Assembly (NCBI GenBank): GCA_013398055.1
Contig: VZRS01014306.1
Span: 191,077 to 255,076 of the forward strand
From: Ifrita kowaldi
Taxonomy: Eukaryota > Chordata > Aves > Passeriformes > Cinclosomatidae
Reading direction: 5' to 3'
Length of the DNA: 64,000 nucleotides
The notes under the pieces were generated by a model that ran no database searches, had not been told where the DNA came from, and was given only the letters and a program-made list of their open reading frames with translations. This document shows positions 49,501 to 62,763 of this stretch, piece by piece. Position 1 is the first letter of the stretch. Each line of letters opens with the position of its first letter. The position numbers and the translations under genes are program-made.

Positions 49501-52151
49501 CTCTAATTACAATTCTTCTTGGGAGAGTGAATTACTCTTGGAGCACTCTGCCCAGAACCCTCCCTCAGGAAGGAGTACGTGATTTTATGAAGAAGGGAAA
49601 TGCAGCAGGGAGAAGTGTGAGTTCTCTGTCCTCCTTTCTGGGCCAGGCAAAGCAAACTAAGTTCACATGTGCAGTGCGCTCCTCTTCATATACTCAGAAC
49701 AATACAGCATGCATACAGTACTGCCCTTGAGCTGTTAACATATGGATCTCTAACAGAATCAAATGTGTTATTTCAGTATAGATATCCAGCTATTAAGATA
49801 AATCATGTCAAAAATCTTAATGTTAATGGCTCCATACTACACATTGACATGATCCATCTTAATGGCTTTTCCTCCACAGCTGCTACAATGTACTATGTCA
49901 AAGCATGATATTGAGCCTTTCATTTGAAGTGCTACATCTTTTCAAACCTTCTTTCACAGTTATTCAAATGTATAATGTCAGCACATAGTATGGAGTTCAT
50001 AAGTGGATCTTTGACAAGATGAATCACGACAATACATGGTAATGATTGTTATGACACCAAGCAGTGCTTAGTAAGAATGAAAAAGTTCCTGCGTGTAAAC
50101 ACATTAAATTAAATTCAAAAGGTTTGGATTTTGCTTTGTATTTAATATAGAGGGAATTAATTCAAACCAAATATGGACTAACCTGGAAGGATCCTTCCTG
50201 CATACTAATGGAACATCATTCTCCTCTTCACGAATGTGTAGCCCTTCTGATGAGAAGTGAATCTTTTCCAGCAAGGTTAAAAGGAATGTGAACAGCTTAT
50301 TCCTATGTGCACTGTATGGGAAAGATAATGAGACCTTTCAATGGGTCATTGTTAAACTATTTTTTTTCCTGTCAAATCTTGCTGGGGTTATTTGAAGTTA
50401 AAACTGCAGTGTGCCAGGTTTGACACTACTTCCATCAAGGGAGTCTTCCAAACTGCACAAAGAGAAACTGCATGGAAAATTTGGTTTAAATTGTTTTTGT
50501 CCTTTGTGCAACTGAGAAGACTGTTTTAGACTACTGTCTTAATCCCACATCCACTAAGAGTACTGAAACCATGAAATTCTCTTTTGTCTTGTGCTTTTCC
50601 AGTATGTGTTTGCACTGATGCACATAGCTGAAGGTATAAACAAGTGTTCTGAGAGCAGAGGTCGGGTTCATTCTGTGGTACTGGAATGAGGACATTTGCT
50701 CTTCTAGAATTTCAGGATTTGCAACAACCAATATTGATTTGTTCATATGAAGCACAACAGTTTTGCCTGGAAAAAAATTAGTGAGCACTAAGACACAGAG
50801 TCTTCTCAGAAACAGAAGCAGCAATTTGTTCCAAGCTTCCATGCAGAGTTCAGAAGGACCATGAGTTATGTCATCCTGGAACAAAGTGAGAAGAATCCAC
50901 TCCCTGAACCTTCTTTTCCCTTAACAGCCTAAACAAAAATGTGAGGGTATAACAAAGAAAGGAAAAGAATGTCACCACATGTGCACATTTAGGCAACTGA
51001 ATCAAGTGCCTAAATTTGTATTTCTGCAAAGTGAGTGTGCTACTTAACCTCACATTTTGATTCCTATGAACAGACTTTTTTTACACGTCCAATGGCTAAG
51101 AAATCTGATAATATTTGTACTTTCTACCTTTTTCTTAATCAGTAAGACATACAGCTTGCTAATTGGGCTGGAGATTTAAAGGCACTGGCCTCTGAAGTGA
51201 AATTAATCCATGCAGCTCGAGGGATTTTTAGTCTTTTTACTTGATTCACTTACCTTTATACCTGAGATTGTATCCTACCGTATATGAAATGGCACTGGGC
51301 ACCTATTCGTGTGGCATGGGCAACTGAACCAAGGCCTAGGGATCCAAATTTTTTACCATAAGGAACTTTAAATGCCTTTTTTACTTGCCATTGATACTGG
51401 ATTCAATTACTTCAACAATCACCCCTGATCTCTGTATCAGGTCTCAGAAACTAGAAACAGACATCTACCAGCTGTCTTCCTATAAACCTAGTGAACTCCT
51501 GTGTTAACTTTGGCCACACATAATGAATCGAGGAGAAAGTATTATACAGGAAAATTATACGATTATATGATAATAATACATAGTGGTAAATTTAAGTTCA
51601 TAAACCATTACATAGAGCTGAAAACCCCAAGTAGTCTGCATTTCCTTTATGAACAAAATTTTATGAAGCTTATGAACACAAATACTTAGTCATGATCTAG
51701 AATTAAAAATTATCAACAAAACTACATATATATGTACATGAGTGATTATGCCTCTAAACCTGAAGTAATATCAGTTAATAAGATAACATGCAGAGTTAAT
51801 CCATATCTCTAAGTTGGGAATAATTTGGTTAGAAGATCATAATTTTGGTTGACTAAATATGGTGTTACACTGATTTATTTTTACAGGAAATAACTGGAAC
51901 ATTTAAATCTTCCCCCAAAATACCCAAATGTAGGTGAATCTTCTTCAGACGGTTTTGTTTTGAGGATGCACTGCTTTGGTTTTTAAAAACAGTCAGCTGT
52001 ATATTTACAAAACCCTTCTACACAGACACATGAAATGTTCATCACCTTTTATGTGTTTTGTATCACTGCAATAAAAAAGACAGGACCACCCAAAGGAGGC
52101 TCAAAAACTCAAGTTGTTTGTTTCTGACAAGGCAATGTCATACCCATGTAG
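43514..52151. other. Long stretch without recognised gene or transposon
   Basis: Includes the longest open frame of the window (170 codons, 45107-45619 plus), in a GC-richer patch with two acceptor-like sites (TTTTTGTTGCAG, TGTGTGTTTCAG). Its translation resembles nothing I know and has no exon-like donors, so it is not called a gene. Minor repeats: (AAAC)n at 48503-48523 and an ATT-rich run at 49249-49270. Inverted 10-mers ATCATGTCAA/TTGACATGAT occur at 49802 and 49844. Confidence 0.45.
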
Positions 52152-52269
52152 CTGAAATCGAAACGGTGTGTCTGAAAGGAAAGTTCCAGTATGAAGTGCC
52201 GGTGAAAGCAGAAGGAACAGATCCAAGAGTCCCACACCTGCTGCAGGCCATGGTGCCACCCTCTGTGAG
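52152..52269 (+). other. Candidate exon (unrecognised)
   Basis: An acceptor-like CCCATGTAG (ending 52151), with an alternative at 52131, precedes 118 bases ending GTGAG and a consensus donor GTGAGT (52270-52275). The only open frame reads from the second codon position and includes KGKFQYEVPVKAEGTD and PHLLQAMVPPSVR. The codon series (GTG CCG GTG AAA GCA GAA...CTG CTG CAG GCC ATG) is coding-like and stands out from the AT-rich flanks. The pyrimidine tract before the nearer acceptor is weak. The VPVKAEGT-type strand pattern recalls immunoglobulin-like beta modules, but this is only a resemblance. No partner exon was found. Confidence 0.25.
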
Positions 52270-52612
52270 GTGAGTGGCACAGGGCCAACAGTGTCGCACT
52301 TCAACTACCAGACAAAAGGAGTTAATAACTAAAAAGAATGTAGGGAAGGGAGAGGAGTAGAAACATCCCATCTGAGAACAATTTCATGCATTGCCAGCAA
52401 ATGAATATTTGTGAAAGAGATCAATACCAGTCGCCAATATTATTTTTAACCTATACTGTACATTATTCATTCAAATGTACCTAATAGATAGTATCAGGCT
52501 TTCCACCCAGGCTATATTTAAGGTGTGAGTTAAAAGGACCTTAATTCTATTCAGAAAATTCTGTTTGTTGCTAACAAATTCTTGCTGGACATTGCACAAT
52601 AACATACTCCCT

Positions 52613-53140
52613 AGAACCATAGGATCGTAGAATGGTTTGGGTTGGAAAGTACCTTAAAATCATCTAGTTCCACCCCCAACACTGCCATGGGCAGGGCCAT
52701 CTTCCACTAGACCAGGTTTCTCAAAACCCATGCAGCCTGGCTTTGAATACCTTCAGAGAGGGTCATCTGCAGCTTTTCTGGGTAACCTATTCCAGTGCCT
52801 CACCACCCTCACAGAAAATAATTTCTTGCATCTAATGTAAACCTACCATCTTTCAGTTCAAAGACATTACCCCTTGTCCTATCACTATATGCCTTTCTAA
52901 AAAGGCCCTCTTGGACTTTCCTGTAGCTCCTCTTCATGTATAGGAAGGCTGCTCTAAGGTCTCTTCAGCGCCTTCTCTTCTCCAGGCTGAACAGCCCCAA
53001 CTGTCTCAGCCTGTCCTCATACAAGAGGTGCACCAGCCCTCTGATCATCTTCATGGCCCTCCTCTGGACTCGATCCAGCAGAGCCATGTCCCGGACTGCC
53101 TTTGTCTTACCCCAGAGACCACTGCCCTTGGCACAGAAAT
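52613..53140 (-). mobile_element. CR1 LINE, 5'-truncated, minus strand
   Basis: Plus-strand reading starts TAGAATGGTTTGGGTTGGAA, the reversed CR1 tail. It runs through CCAGTGCCTCACCACCCTCA, CTTCTCTTCTCCAGGCTGAA, CAGCCTGTCCTCATACAAGA and ATGGCCCTCCTCTGGACTCG, the reversed 3' UTR and RT C-terminal coding end. After about 53090 similarity fades, so the right boundary is approximate. It is of the same sequence group as the 55.6-kb copy and differs from the 14- and 20-kb group in the 3' UTR. Confidence 0.92.
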
Positions 53141-55562
53141 GAGGAATTCCCTATTCCTGGCTAGAGTTTTGCTTGGTGTATGAAACACTCACTACACGCT
53201 GCTGAGATAAATGTCTAGTGTAGCGATTTCTCATATGTACATGTCTAAATACACTTTCTTATGAATGTCCCAAATTCCTGGGCCTTTGGGAAAGATGTCT
53301 GACACATCTTATTGGCTTTTGGCTTTCAGATGTTACATCAAGAAGAAATTTACTTGCAGCAAGTGGAAGAAAATCCCCAGTGTCTAAGACACTTCAAAAC
53401 ACCCCTTACATTTTGAATCCAAATTCATCACAGTATTGTATTCTAGGGTTTTAATAATAAAAAAAATTACAAGAATGAATTTTCCAGTGTCACTTTTGAA
53501 AGGTCTAAATGCCAATATAAAAAGTATGAGTACATAGACACTGAAAGTTTATTTTAAGAAGACATAAATATGCCAATATGACAAATAATTAGTACCCCAA
53601 CAGAACCTCTTTAGGGAATCAATTCAGTGAAAGGTGGAGTAAGTTTAGGGCAACATGCAACTGAAAAAGAATAGGCAAATAAAACACCATAGCTGAGCAT
53701 TCCTTAATTTTCACAGATAATAGACATTTTTGTAGAAAGAGCCCCATCAGCAAATTCTTCTGCTCATACTGTGTGTTCTGCTGCAATTCCTGTACTCCAT
53801 CATACAAAATACATATTTTGCTACCCATTGCCCTGAGATAAAAAATACCCAGAAGTTCAGAATACTTCACACTTGGTGAAGAGGTGGCAAATACTTCAAT
53901 GCATAGGAAGGATGTATGCTAAAGTGAATGAAGTGAATGATTTTATACCCTAAGATCAGTGTTTATGGAGTGCTAAAGCAAATAGGTTGCAATAAAGTGA
54001 TGAGGCAGCTAACAGAGAAGTGCATTTTGCAAGATACTGAAAACAAGAAAAGACAGTATGAAATCGATGTAATAAACAGTATATTCTTTTGTTCTGAGGA
54101 AGAAATTCTTTAAAAATCCCCAACTTTCCTATAGTCGATGAAAAAATAAGTAAATGTAGGCTGTATTTTACATACAACTTTAACGACGCCATTTCGTGTT
54201 GAAAAATCTTATTTGAATATTGTTTTAAAAAGCAGATTAAAAAGCAGTTATGGAAATTCCTGTGTATTTGCCTCCTTTCATTTTCTATTTTTATAATTTA
54301 CACTTCTCTTCTTACATATGTGGAAAACCAGCAGGGATACAGCACTGATTCCTAATCATAGCAGTTAAAAATTTTGTTAGCCTGCGGAAGCATTTCTTGA
54401 GAGTACAATAGAGCAAGAAACTACACACAAATACCTCAGTGAGAAATTGTGACAGATCACCCATTTCTGTTTTGGATATTTATTTTCAAAATAAAAATAT
54501 TAGAACACATATGAATTATTTTCCTGATCCTTCACAGATATGTAGTCAACATTGATCATTAAGGCTACATAGATTATTTTATATTTTGAGCTTCTACTTA
54601 TGGTATTTTCAGCCAAGGCAAATTTTGATGACTGGAGACTACAGTCAAGTTATTTAATTCCCAATTGCTGCACCTTGCTCGGGAAAACAAAATACCAAAA
54701 TTCAATTGTATTAATCTTTAAGTATTCAGTCACCAGTTCAATTCCACACAGCTATTTATCAAGAACCTAGGTACAAAAGCTGGCATCGAAATATTAGCAC
54801 AGCATTTTTCCCTCAGAAAAAAAGTCAGAGGAAGTTTTTCAAAGAACATGATGAGATGTGGAGTTATGGAATATGTGCACTTGGTATTTGACATTCTATG
54901 TTTAAATGATTGTCTAAATAACATTGAGTCAAAATTACTGGGAGTTAATCATGTAAAATAAAAGTGAAGTGAAGCCTTGTGTGACAGTTTCTTTGAAAAG
55001 TATTACCAGTTGGGCAAACCTATCATCAGTTTACTTCAAGGATTTATTTTAAAATTCAAAAAGTTGTGTGTCAAAGTCTAGATGAGTCTTATTTAATTAT
55101 CATTTCTCAGAGCATATCACCTTTCATGGGAAATCAGATGAAGTGGATATTAATTTCTAGCTTCCTTTGGATTCTCTTTTTGACATATGTATTTGATTTG
55201 CAGATCCATTAACTAAAAGTCTCTGGACTAATCCTTGCCTTATTTGGCTTATTAAATTCACAGCCAAGTGTAAGATAACATGCCTGAAGGTATTGCTGTT
55301 TGGAAAAGGAAAATAATAATAATTTTGCAAAAAGTAGACTGTTGAAAAACATGAAAACATGTTTCTCAAAAAAACCAAAAAAAAAGCTAGTATATTTTCA
55401 CATTTTCAGGGAAAATTTTCATGTAGGAAATCTCAATTTAAGGGAAATCTGAGTAATTATATGGATGTTTTTACATTCATTTATATACTTCCTAACAGAC
55501 ATATATGTATTCGACTTTTTGAACTGGTGTTGTCATATTTTCCCAACTTGCTCTTATACTAT
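53141..55562. other. Intervening AT-rich DNA
   Basis: No gene, exon or recognised repeat apart from short direct repeats (AAGTGAATG twice near 53922-53940). Confidence 0.5.
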
Positions 55563-56037
55563 ATCATAGAATCATAGAGTGGCTTGTGTTGGAAGAATCT
55601 TTAAGATCATCTGGTTCCACCCACCACGACCACCATGGGCAGGGACACCTTTCACTAGACCAGGTTGCCCAGAGCCCTGTCCAACCTGGCCTTGAACACT
55701 TCCAGGGATGGGGTATCCACAACTTCTCTGGACAACCTGTTCCAGTGTCCCACTACCATCACAGTAAAGAATTTCTTCCTAACATTTAATCTAAATATGT
55801 TCTCTTTCAGTTTGAAGCCATTCCCCCTATCCCCCCCTTATGCCTATGTAAATAGTTTCTCTCCATCTTTCCTGTAGACGCCGTTCAGGCACTGGAAGGC
55901 TGTAATTAGGTCACCCTGAAGCCTTCTCTTTTCTGGGCTAAACAATCCCAATTCTCTCAGCCTTTCCTCATAGTAGAGCTGCTCCATCCCTCTCGTCATC
56001 TTGGTGGCCCTCCCCTGGACTTGCTTGCACAGGTCCN
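55563..56037 (-). mobile_element. CR1 LINE, 5'-truncated, ends at an N
   Basis: A well-preserved minus-strand CR1. Plus reading TCATAGAATCATAGAGTGGC, ACCAGGTTGCCCAGAGCCCT, CCAGTGTCCCACTACCATCA, TCTCAGCCTTTCCTCATAGT. On the minus strand the coding end is still readable (RATKMTRGMEQLYYEERLRE, then LGLFSPEKRR). Similarity stops precisely at the single ambiguous base at 56037. This is either the true truncation point or an assembly join inside the element. Confidence 0.93.
56037..56037. other. Ambiguous base (N)
   Basis: The only non-ACGT character in the window, at the 5' edge of the CR1 copy (CAGGTCCNGACTTAGC). It marks an unresolved base or a collapsed join. Confidence 0.99.
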
Positions 56038-58379
56038 GACTTAGCAATATCTGAAGAGGTGCAAGTGGTGCCTTTAAAAGGAAGGAAACCACTCCCATCC
56101 TCTGTCCAGTAAGGTGGCAGACAACAGGAAATCCCAGAAGCTGCTCGAACATATCACTGACATTTTCCAAAGAGAGCAAAAAATCCAAGGGAAATCAGTT
56201 GGTAACTGACTTACACCTCATTCATATTCCATCTTATTGTACATAGCTGATTTCAGTAATATCTTAAACACTATTATAAGAACACATATTACTCTAAAGT
56301 GTATCTTTTTAAAATGTGAATTTTTCAAACTTCCTTCATTTGACCTCATGTCAGGTACTTAATAGCTTGGAGTCCAGTGTATGTTGGGTAACTGGGGTCC
56401 TTGCCCTGATTGTACAGAAAAACAAGAACCTGATAGGCATAATCCAATAATACCACATGTTTTATCTACGTATAGAAATTCTGGTAGACTCTGTGGAAAT
56501 CCTTCCATGTAATCTCTTATTACTAGATCCTATGTATGGTAGATAGACAACTAAATCTGACACTGTTGAGTTGACTGGACTTACTCATTTTATTAAATTC
56601 ATGTACAAGTTTAAAATATTTTTTTGTTTACCAGAATGCCCTAGATAGGAAACTACTGGGTTTAGAAGTCACAATTCAGTTCAAGTAATTAATATCTTTT
56701 TCTATACATAGTTCACTGGGTTACTGTGTCCTCACCTCAATATATGGACATGGAACTGAATAAATCTTTTGCAGACATCCTATAACACTGAATGGAAATG
56801 CTCTTGAGGTCAATGAGTAAATATGAAACCAAATTAATTTGGTTCAGCAATTCTAAGGTGCATCATATTTTTCATTGTCCTGCAAATACTAGTTTGTGAA
56901 AAATCAGGACATTTTCTCCTTCATAAATATAAAACATAGCCATGCTAACTGGAAGATTTAGAAGTAGATTCCTAATTGTGTAATATGGTGGCTTGCTCTT
57001 ATTACCTCACTTTATTATGACACCTAACTTCACCAAAGTGTATTTCAATCCCCTCAGTGCCTTAGGGTATAGGACATATATTCTATAAAGAGGTATTTGC
57101 ATGATTCCACAAGCGTGTATCAAAGTTCTGACAGTGCACTGAAAATAATTAAAATGCATTTGAAAGGTCTGGCCCTGGGCATTAGCTACCTTTTTATAAC
57201 ATGCATCTTGCTGCAAAATGCAAAATCTCTGGTTTTCCAGACCACCCTATTGGAAGGATAGTGAGCCCAAGTGTTACCAACCTCCACCTCTTAGCTGGAT
57301 TTTTGAGGTGTGGTAATCAATTTTTTTAAAATAAGCTATCATATTTTTTACAAAATTAATTACTTGTATGATAAATATTCAATCACAATAATTCCTTAAG
57401 ATATGTTTGAAACAAATATTTTGCCCCTCAGCTCGACCACTGCCATCCATGAAATGTCAAAGCCTTATTTGTATAAAAATAAAAAATATGTTTATATTTA
57501 GTGTGAATAGGGGGTGTCCTGTGGTAATATTTTGGTCCAGTAAACATGTACAGTTAGAGCGATTTTTGTTCCCTTGCCATTTTGATTAATAACAATAGTT
57601 TTCATTTACTAAATTACCTTCTGTGTTACAGTATTCATAATTTTCTGACTGCTCTTCTGTAAGAACATTAAACTGTATTTTCGGCTCTAATTACCAGTAC
57701 TTCTCCATTCTCATTGGTCCTTGCACATCTGTCATTGAATTTATGTGCTATTGTTGTCTTTTTCCTCTCTCAGCATCCACATTTTTTGTACACCCAAAAG
57801 AAACAATTGATATTGTATTATGGTTGTTTTTCCTGGAGAGAAATGTGCCTGCAAATGAGTCTATTGACTGCTTCACTTTCAGGCAAGTTATCTTATAAAA
57901 AATTATGTGTGAGAACTGGTGCATTCATTACGGCTGACCTGCTGGGATATCAGCAATGTGGTAGTGCAGGTTTTTTGCTTATTTTAAGCTCTGTATATAG
58001 CTGGCAACATATTTTGTTTATATTATTGATAATAAGCAGTATTTGTCTGGCATCCTTCCAAGGGAAGCACACTGACATAAGTTTATTTTGTATCTCAGAA
58101 CATATGCTATGGGTTTTTTATACTCTTTCTTCAATATAATTTCAGGAGATCGTTGCATCACACATACAGAATTTGCAAGTTTGAAAAGATGATGATAAGA
58201 GAAATTTTCCAATGACTTCTCATTCAATTACTGCTAATTGTTGTTATATTCTGCAAGTCTATGTGAAGCCTTGCTACCATTGTGAGATAGAGAAGGCCAT
58301 TTTATACATGCAACACATTTCTGAAATGCAGAAACATTTAAAAATAAATAAGAAGAGATTTGGTACCTCATAAGGGGGA
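56038..58379. other. Intervening AT-rich DNA
   Basis: No gene or recognised transposon. A 141-codon frame at 57714-58139 has no family resemblance and is considered chance. Confidence 0.5.
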
Positions 58380-58860
58380 AGCATTTTGTGTGTAAGATAA
58401 TTTTGTTTGGGCATTAACCAGGCAAGTCAGGACCCTGTGGGTTTATGCCTTACAGAGCATATCAGTGACTGAGGCACCTGCCTCCCAGTAGCACTTATCT
58501 TGAAGGTGATGTATTCTCATCTTCCCCCTTCACAGCTCTGAAAATGAACCCCTCTGTTCAGTGGGATCAGATGGTAATAAATTCACATAATTACGTACTT
58601 GTTAAGGAGGTTAAGGTTATTTTGTTTGGATAACGTGACTATAATTTATTTTGTCTGTAAGGTTTGAGTTTAAACAATATTAATGGTTAGTTAATGGCCT
58701 AATGAGTCAGCTACAAGCCATTTAGGCATGCAATGAACCTTTGCTTTTCAGTGACTCCTCTAATGAAAGATCCATATGAGTGCCTGTCTACTGTCACAAT
58801 AGAGATAGCAAGAGAGTCATCTAATCGATTGTGATGGTAAATCAATTGATCTGTAACCCT
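58380..58860. promoter_or_regulatory. Candidate conserved non-coding block / enhancer
   Basis: Non-repetitive block with mixed, closely spaced motifs. There are an E-box (GGCACCTGCC), a GATA-like ACTTATCTTG and a TAAT series (TTAATGGTTAGTTAATGG, CCTAATGAG, TCTAATGAAAG, CTAATCGATTG). An AP-1/MARE-like TGAGTCAGC lies at 58703-58711 and a perfect palindrome ATCAATTGAT at 58841-58850. No stable reading frame crosses it. The enhancer role is inferred from motif density. Confidence 0.28.
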
Positions 58861-59899
58861 GTTTTCATACAGTGAAAAAGATATGGAGGGAACATTTTAC
58901 TGTTCTCTTATTTCCAGCTGAATATCTATAAATAAAAGAGACAGTTCCCTATTTGAAAATATTCCCTTTATAACTGTGATTCAAAAGCAGGCAGAATCTG
59001 ATTGATGTCCTATTTTATAGATGTGTCGGTTACTTTTGTCATTTCAGGAGATTTAAAGTTCTTAGAAATTAAATATATGATGCAGAACATCAGAGAGGCT
59101 TGCACTTCACTGTCATGTGTAAGGTTAAGGATTAAGATAAAGCTGATGTGTGCTCTACTTGTTCCTACCTCTGAACAACATCCAAAAACTGCAGCAGGAT
59201 GATTTAGAAAGAAATTTGGAAATGCAGTTTATAAAGAAAAAGTCTTTGAACCTTCTTTTAAATAGAAACTGTGTTAAAGAATGCTTTAAGACAGCAGTCT
59301 ACGATATTGATGCTGCTTTTATAGCCTGCTTCATGCTGTCCTGTGAGTTTCATTACATATTTTTCCTTTTCAATTTTGTCCTTAGAACACACAGATTTTT
59401 TTCCCTGTTATAATCACAAACTACCATAAACGCCAGCTATCATGAAGGTATGTGTTGATTCTTTCTAAGTAACCTAATAGGATTTTATCCCTTTTTTTTA
59501 AATTAACTTCTTATTTTAGTTACCTGATTCTTCTCCTAACCTCAGATACCTCAAAAAAAGGATAATTTTCGGAAATATTGGTCAACCTTTTCCTTTCCCC
59601 TTCAGGAAAAGCAGAGATCTTTATTTAAGGCACCCCAGAACGGGTTCAAAACAGCAATATGCTCAAGCAATGTTTTTAAAATTTGAGGATTTCATGTTCT
59701 AAGCAATTCAGTTCAAGGATTTTTGATACCATGATTGACAAAAAGTAGTGTATTCTGTTGCTGCTGCATGCAGGCTTGCAGCACGGGAGTTGCTGCCACT
59801 TTTTGTTCCAGTGTCACGGTGTCTCTTACTTGAAAGGTTGACTATGACGCCATATTGAAAACATCTAATAAGAGGGGAGCCAAATTCACGTTCCCTTTC
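58861..59899. other. Intervening AT-rich DNA
   Basis: No gene or recognised repeat. Confidence 0.5.
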
Positions 59900-60110
59900 C
59901 TTGCAGCTAGGAATCCTTGCTTTGTTAAAAAGCTGACATTTGATTGGGAGCTGTCACATGCTCGATAGATGGGCAGGTGATAAATGTTTGCTGAGTGTAC
60001 AGAGCAGAGCAAAATGACGGTGTGAGTTTGTAACCCGAGGCAATGTCTGTACTACAGAAGGTGCCTGCAACTGTCCAGCTGACACAGGGCTGCCTCTGTG
60101 CATACACATA
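59900..60110. promoter_or_regulatory. Candidate conserved non-coding block
   Basis: Includes GCTGACATTTGATTGGGAGC, a CTGTCA-type MEIS/TGIF-like core and GGGCAGGTGATAAATG (E-box next to a GATAA). It is GC-balanced and non-repetitive. Regulatory role is inferred only. Confidence 0.18.
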
Positions 60111-62763
60111 AGCTGCTTTTGCCATGCAAAACAGTGCTCAACTTGCCTGCTAGGAATGATGCCCTATCCACACCAGCTGCCAAGGTGGGAAAAATGGTAC
60201 TTGACCCAGGCGAAAGCTCTTCTGGGACCACTTCAGTGACTCAACAGTATGGACCGTGCTCCTAGACTCTGTTCAATTTGGTGAGGGCAAGCAGAGCCTG
60301 AATACCTAAAATCAGACACCAGAAGACACATTTGTTTGCCTCACGCCACTTATATAAATGCGTTTAATAGACAGATTTTCAAAGCATTGCACCACGTAAT
60401 CAAAAAAACAATCCTCCTTTCAGATGTCTGGTCATGCCAAACCATATTCTCCTCACCTGCAAATGAATAAATATCCTGTCTGACCATATGACTATTCACT
60501 GATAACCCATAGTAACTGCCTGATCTGGCAGAACACACTAAATATCAGCATCTTGTAGATCTGATACCTCATGCAAAAACCTCTGATGCCTCTGTCTCCT
60601 CTATTTCAAATCACAACATGGAAATATTCATTGGTTCCTCTGACAGTAATAGTACTGTATCATCAATCAAATGGCTAGAAGAGAGATTTAATATCCAAAA
60701 CAAAATTCAAGTCAGTAGTTGTTGTGGGGAAGGGTCAGTATGGATTATTTTGATTATTTATTTGCCTGCCAGTTGAACTGACCACAGCCTGGAGATGATG
60801 ACAACGTGAGTATCAGCTTGGTAACAGAAAGCCAAGTACTTCAACCCACAGAACTATCACCCAAGGTTATTGCTTCAGCAGTTCTGCTGATAGCAGTCAT
60901 TGCTATAGATCATACAAACAGATGTACAATCCCACTTCACATATTTGTTCCCCTATACTGTGTGATACAGAGACTGATAGGAAAGAATGGGCCCAAAATT
61001 GTTCTTAGATGAAAGCACTACAAAGCAACAGAAACTATTCCCCTATTTTTTTCTCCTAAAACCTCTCTACTGTTTTGCTGAGGCTAAAAAAATTTATGTC
61101 AGACTATTTGGTATAACATCCAGCACAGCATATCTCAAGATTTATAGTTCCCTTTCCTTGGCTTTTAAAATGCTCTTTAGCTGTTTTCCATATGGTCTTA
61201 TCTCCCACATAGGATAAATTTGAATAGTATGATAAATTATATCCACTGATGTATCGTGGAAAATGTTTCTTCATGCACGAAAAGGTCACTTTTTAATCAG
61301 GGAAAACACAAGCACAAGTAATTTCTTTTTTCAAAGGCATCATCTACTTCCTCTTGATGAAGTAGAACTTGGAGAGGACTAGTGCTTGTATTTTAGGTTC
61401 AAGCCCAGGCAGTAAGGTTAGACATTTAATCTCTGTTATTAGCCTAGGGTCAGACCCGTAGGGTCAAATCTGAGCTAAAGGCTCAGCTGCCTAAGCATAG
61501 ACATCCTACTGCATTTCATTTCCAAGAGATAGGATCTGTAGGTGGATCCACTGAATACAGCTACAGAATTATACAGACCTGGGGTTTCTCCAGTTACATA
61601 TGGCACACACCTAAAATTAGATAAGTGTGTCCACATGTGAGACAGCCATGGATCAATGAAGATCAGAAGTGCATGTCAGGAGCCTGACATTCCCTCTGCA
61701 GCTGTAGTGGACATGGATGTCTTACCATGGATCATATCTAGCAGTTCCATCTGAAAATCTTGGACTACACATGGACAGCTGCATGAAGTGTAATGATGAA
61801 AACAAGCAATAGGGGCAGAATTCAGATATGACGCAAACATCTGGTGGCGTGTCAGACACCACATGATTATGAGATTTTAGACATCCTAGTTAGTGTCAAA
61901 CTGCTGTCCTAGAAGGACACAGGTCTCCCACGGGTCCTACATCATATCCCTAAACTAATTCATATGTAATGGTCGGTTCAGATGTAGAAATTTAGGGCTT
62001 TTACCTACACGTCCTTTCCAGGCTAATTGAAATGTTCTAGGGCAGATGTATGGGATGTAGTGATATGACATAAATCCATGATCTCTGAAGAGATTTGGCA
62101 TATAAACATTAGAGTTTGCAGGGCATTCACTTGCTTCAGTAGGAAGCTGGGACTACAGAACCTTTGATAGGTCTTGGTTACAGTGGTACTCTTTGTAGTA
62201 GTCCATGTTTGAAGTAGTACATTAAATGATGAGGGCCTCACACTGGCCTTTATCTTATGGGGGCCTGCAGCTACAGGCACAGTCCACAGTAAACAGTATA
62301 ATATTTCCTTCCTTTTCCAAAAATGTACATAATTCTGGGACAGTGACTATTTTGCTGCTTAACTCAATAGGCCATCAGTGTCCAAATAGAAATATTACTA
62401 TCATCAAAATGCAATATTAAAAAATTTTACATTGATGTTTATTGTTCTTCACATATTTCAGTTCATCAGACAGCATTAAAAAGCTGTGGACTTGGCCATC
62501 AGAAATATCAGTCAATATATTTATCTTTTCTGAAGTCATCGGTCAAGCACCTTATGAATATTCAGCCTAATATCACATAAAATGTGTACTGTATCTTCAG
62601 AAAACCAATCTTTGGAACTGGCAGAGCAAACACCAGTGACAAGTGAGTCATCCAGACACCTGACCAGAAATTCCTTTTTGTGTCTTTTCAGCTCTTACAA
62701 GGATGGTTGGCACAAAAAAAAAGAAAAATTACATCCTGTTTCTTGGTACACTCCAAGTTCACT
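60111..62763. other. Intervening DNA
   Basis: No gene or recognised transposon. On the minus strand a frame ending GCAG then GTGAGG near plus 60457-60465 was considered as an exon but lacks a good acceptor. Confidence 0.45.

Noticed and set aside
49802..49853. Perfect 10-mer inverted repeat ATCATGTCAA/TTGACATGAT
   Set aside because: Short arms with a 32-base spacer are likely by chance at this window size.
60458..60538. Minus-strand open segment ending GCAG/GTGAGG
   Set aside because: The acceptor side (CTGATATTTAG) is weak, the translation is unremarkable and nothing else supports it.
61390..61420. GGTTCAAGCCC, a tRNA B-box-like motif
   Set aside because: No A-box or cloverleaf could be built upstream.
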